Source: JAGPUQ01 sp050179115
GTDB taxonomy: Bacteria > Pseudomonadota > Gammaproteobacteria > Pseudomonadales > Porticoccaceae
DNA length: 7,680 nt
Direction of reading: 5' to 3'
NCBI GenBank assembly: GCA_050179115.1
Contig: JBFXFL010000069.1
Location: 1 to 7,680 of the forward strand
Shown here: positions 6,843 through 7,680 of the stretch, in pieces
Layout: each line of letters starts with the position of its first letter
Position numbering within the stretch: the stretch's first letter is position 1
Notes under the pieces: generated by a model
Told to the model about the DNA's origin: nothing
The model's input: the letters and a program-made list of their open reading frames with translations, nothing else
Database searches by the model: none
Program-made: the position numbers and the translations under genes

Positions 6843-6855
6843 GATGGCATGGTGG

Positions 6856-7242
6856 CTAAACCTTGCGCACCGGCCCGCCGTAGCGGGCCAGTTGCGCGTC
6901 GCTGGTGACCAGGGTGATCCCCTCGCACAGGGCCTGGGCCAGCAGCAGGCGGTCGAAGGGGTCCTTATGCAGCGGCGGCAAGCTGTCAATGCTCACCGCG
7001 TGCTCGCTGGTGACGGGAAGCTCGATGTAACCGTTGTCGCGCAGACCTCGGCGCAGCAGCCGCGGTTCGACGTGAAAGTCGTCCCGTCCCAGCGTGTGCT
7101 TGATGGCGATCTCCCACAGACTGGCGGCACTGAACAGCAGCTCGTTGCGGGTGTCGTTCAAAAGCTTGCGCGCACTGGCCGGCATGCGTTCGGGTACGCC
7201 CGCTGCCCACAGCAGAATCTGGGTATCGAGTAGCAGCTTCAC
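6856..7242 (-). CDS. vapC: PIN-domain toxin, VapC family
   Basis: The 128-residue protein is a PIN-domain ribonuclease of the VapC type (commonly cleaves tRNA or rRNA). The acidic metal-binding residues are all present: D6 in KLLLDTQILLW, E44 in LWEIAIK, D94 in HKDPFDRLLLAQA, and D115 in VTSDAQL. It starts with GTG at 7242-7240, overlapping the antitoxin stop by four bases (GTGA), the standard coupled layout. The toxin looks intact and full length. It lies between ureA and ureB on the same strand, so read-through from ureA would pass into it. Confidence 0.93.
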   Translation of the reverse strand: MKLLLDTQILLWAAGVPERMPASARKLLNDTRNELLFSAASLWEIAIKHTLGRDDFHVEPRLLRRGLRDNGYIELPVTSEHAVSIDSLPPLHKDPFDRLLLAQALCEGITLVTSDAQLARYGGPVRKV

Positions 7243-7478
7243 CTGCCGACCCCAAACAGCGCTTCGATCTCGGTCTCGCCCATGCGGTCGAAATCCTCGG
7301 GCACGGTGATCTCGCCCTTCAGGAAGCCCAGCCGCTGCGGTGCTGGGGGCGCATCCAGAGCGGCAACCCGCACCAGCGGCTTGCCCGCCTTGGCGATTAT
7401 GAAGGCCTCGCCCTTGGTGGCCTGGTCCACCAGCTTCGAGAGCTGGGTCTTGGCTTCGTGGATATTGACCGTGATCAT
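7239..7478 (-). CDS. Antitoxin, Phd/YefM family
   Basis: The 79-residue protein begins MITVNIHEAKTQLSKLVDQ and continues GEAFIIAKAGKPLVRVAAL, the complete N-terminal DNA-binding fold of Phd/YefM antitoxins. The C-terminal part (about 48-79) carries the FLKGEITVPEDFDRMGETEIEALF element that wraps the PIN toxin. A GAGG ribosome binding site lies just before the ATG at 7478. The antitoxin should neutralise the VapC downstream and repress the pair's own promoter. This Phd-type antitoxin with a PIN toxin is a common combination. Confidence 0.93.
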   Translation of the reverse strand: MITVNIHEAKTQLSKLVDQATKGEAFIIAKAGKPLVRVAALDAPPAPQRLGFLKGEITVPEDFDRMGETEIEALFGVGR

Positions 7479-7493
7479 GTTGACCTCAATAAA

Positions 7494-7511
7494 CTAAGTC
7501 GGTCGGACTAG
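7494..7511. promoter_or_regulatory. Imperfect palindrome upstream of antitoxin, candidate operator
   Basis: CTAAGTC and GACTAG flank GGTCG; the arms pair over six bases with one bulged A. It lies between the ribosome binding site of the antitoxin gene and a TTGACA on the minus strand, where a Phd-type autorepressor would be expected to bind. Confidence 0.4.
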
Positions 7512-7538
7512 ATTCGAAAATTACGAGCGCCTTGTCAA
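7509..7538 (-). promoter_or_regulatory. Possible promoter of the toxin-antitoxin pair
   Basis: The minus strand carries a perfect TTGACA (7538-7533). At 17-18 bases spacing the -10 candidates are GAATCT or AATCTA, both weak matches. The candidate operator overlaps its downstream part, as expected for an autorepressed pair. Confidence 0.35.
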
Positions 7539-7560
7539 CCGAACCCGCCCGATACGCTCG

Positions 7561-7680
7561 TCACACAATCGGGTCATGTACGGTCACCAGCTTGGTGCCG
7601 TCGGGAAAGGTGGCTTCCACCTGCACGTCGGGGATCATCTCGGGCACGCCTTCCATCACATCCGCGCGCGTCAGCAGGGT
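7561..7680 (-). CDS. ureA: Urease subunit gamma, C-terminal part (cut by window edge)
   Basis: The minus strand from the window edge reads TLLTRADVMEGVPEMIPD and, after VQVE, ATFPDGTKLVTVHDPIV and a stop at 7563-7561. This is the conserved C-terminus of urease gamma subunits, which end in a VHDPI or VHNPI motif. About 39 of the usual 100 residues are visible, with no defect. The antitoxin gene starts 82 bases further along the same strand, where ureB would be expected. Confidence 0.95.
   Translation of the reverse strand, partial: TLLTRADVMEGVPEMIPDVQVEATFPDGTKLVTVHDPIV

Overview
The window is a piece of a GC-rich proteobacterial chromosome (probably gamma- or betaproteobacterial). This is judged from the urease protein style, the IS3/IS407-type and IS481 elements, and the mix of proteobacterial toxin-antitoxin and DUF families. 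It falls into a conserved metabolic part (about 4.78-7.68 kb) and a patchwork of accessory DNA (1-4.78 kb). Almost all genes read on the minus strand; the two plus-strand exceptions are a transposase and one AT-rich orphan gene.

Region 1-1.31 kb holds nested insertion sequences. Positions 1-127 are one end of an IS3-family (IS407-like) element reading leftwards off the window. It has landed inside the 5' end of an IS481-family transposase gene, so the open frame that starts at 77 is a chimera: about 17 codons of IS3 end joined to an IS481 transposase that lacks its own first residues. The IS481 element in turn ends right at the stop codon of a DUF3024 gene.

Region 1.31-4.73 kb carries small accessory genes: DUF3024, DUF2283, an AT-rich gene of unknown function with a possible C-terminal OB fold (plus strand), a coiled-coil/zinc-ribbon protein, a compact trypsin-like serine protease, and a PF09720-type antitoxin with a severely shortened toxin remnant. 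Between them lie strong secondary structures: a 27-bp perfect inverted repeat with a 6-nt loop, a 34-bp uninterrupted palindrome, a symmetric REP/MITE-like inverted repeat, and an 87-bp segment with the R/L box architecture of an integron attC site. The attC-like site sits exactly between the protease stop codon and the start of the coiled-coil gene. A second GTTGGGC core lies just before the protease start. This suggests the protease, and perhaps its neighbour, arrived as integron-type gene cassettes. No integrase is visible.

Region 4.78-7.68 kb is a urease structural operon (ureA-ureB-ureC, minus strand). UreC and UreB are complete and UreC keeps all nickel-binding and catalytic residues; UreA is cut by the window edge. 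A complete Phd/YefM-VapC toxin-antitoxin module is inserted between ureA and ureB. Directly downstream of ureC, where ureE/F/G often follow, a second, decayed toxin-antitoxin module and the accessory block occur instead. The two urease subunit genes are therefore bracketed by addiction modules.
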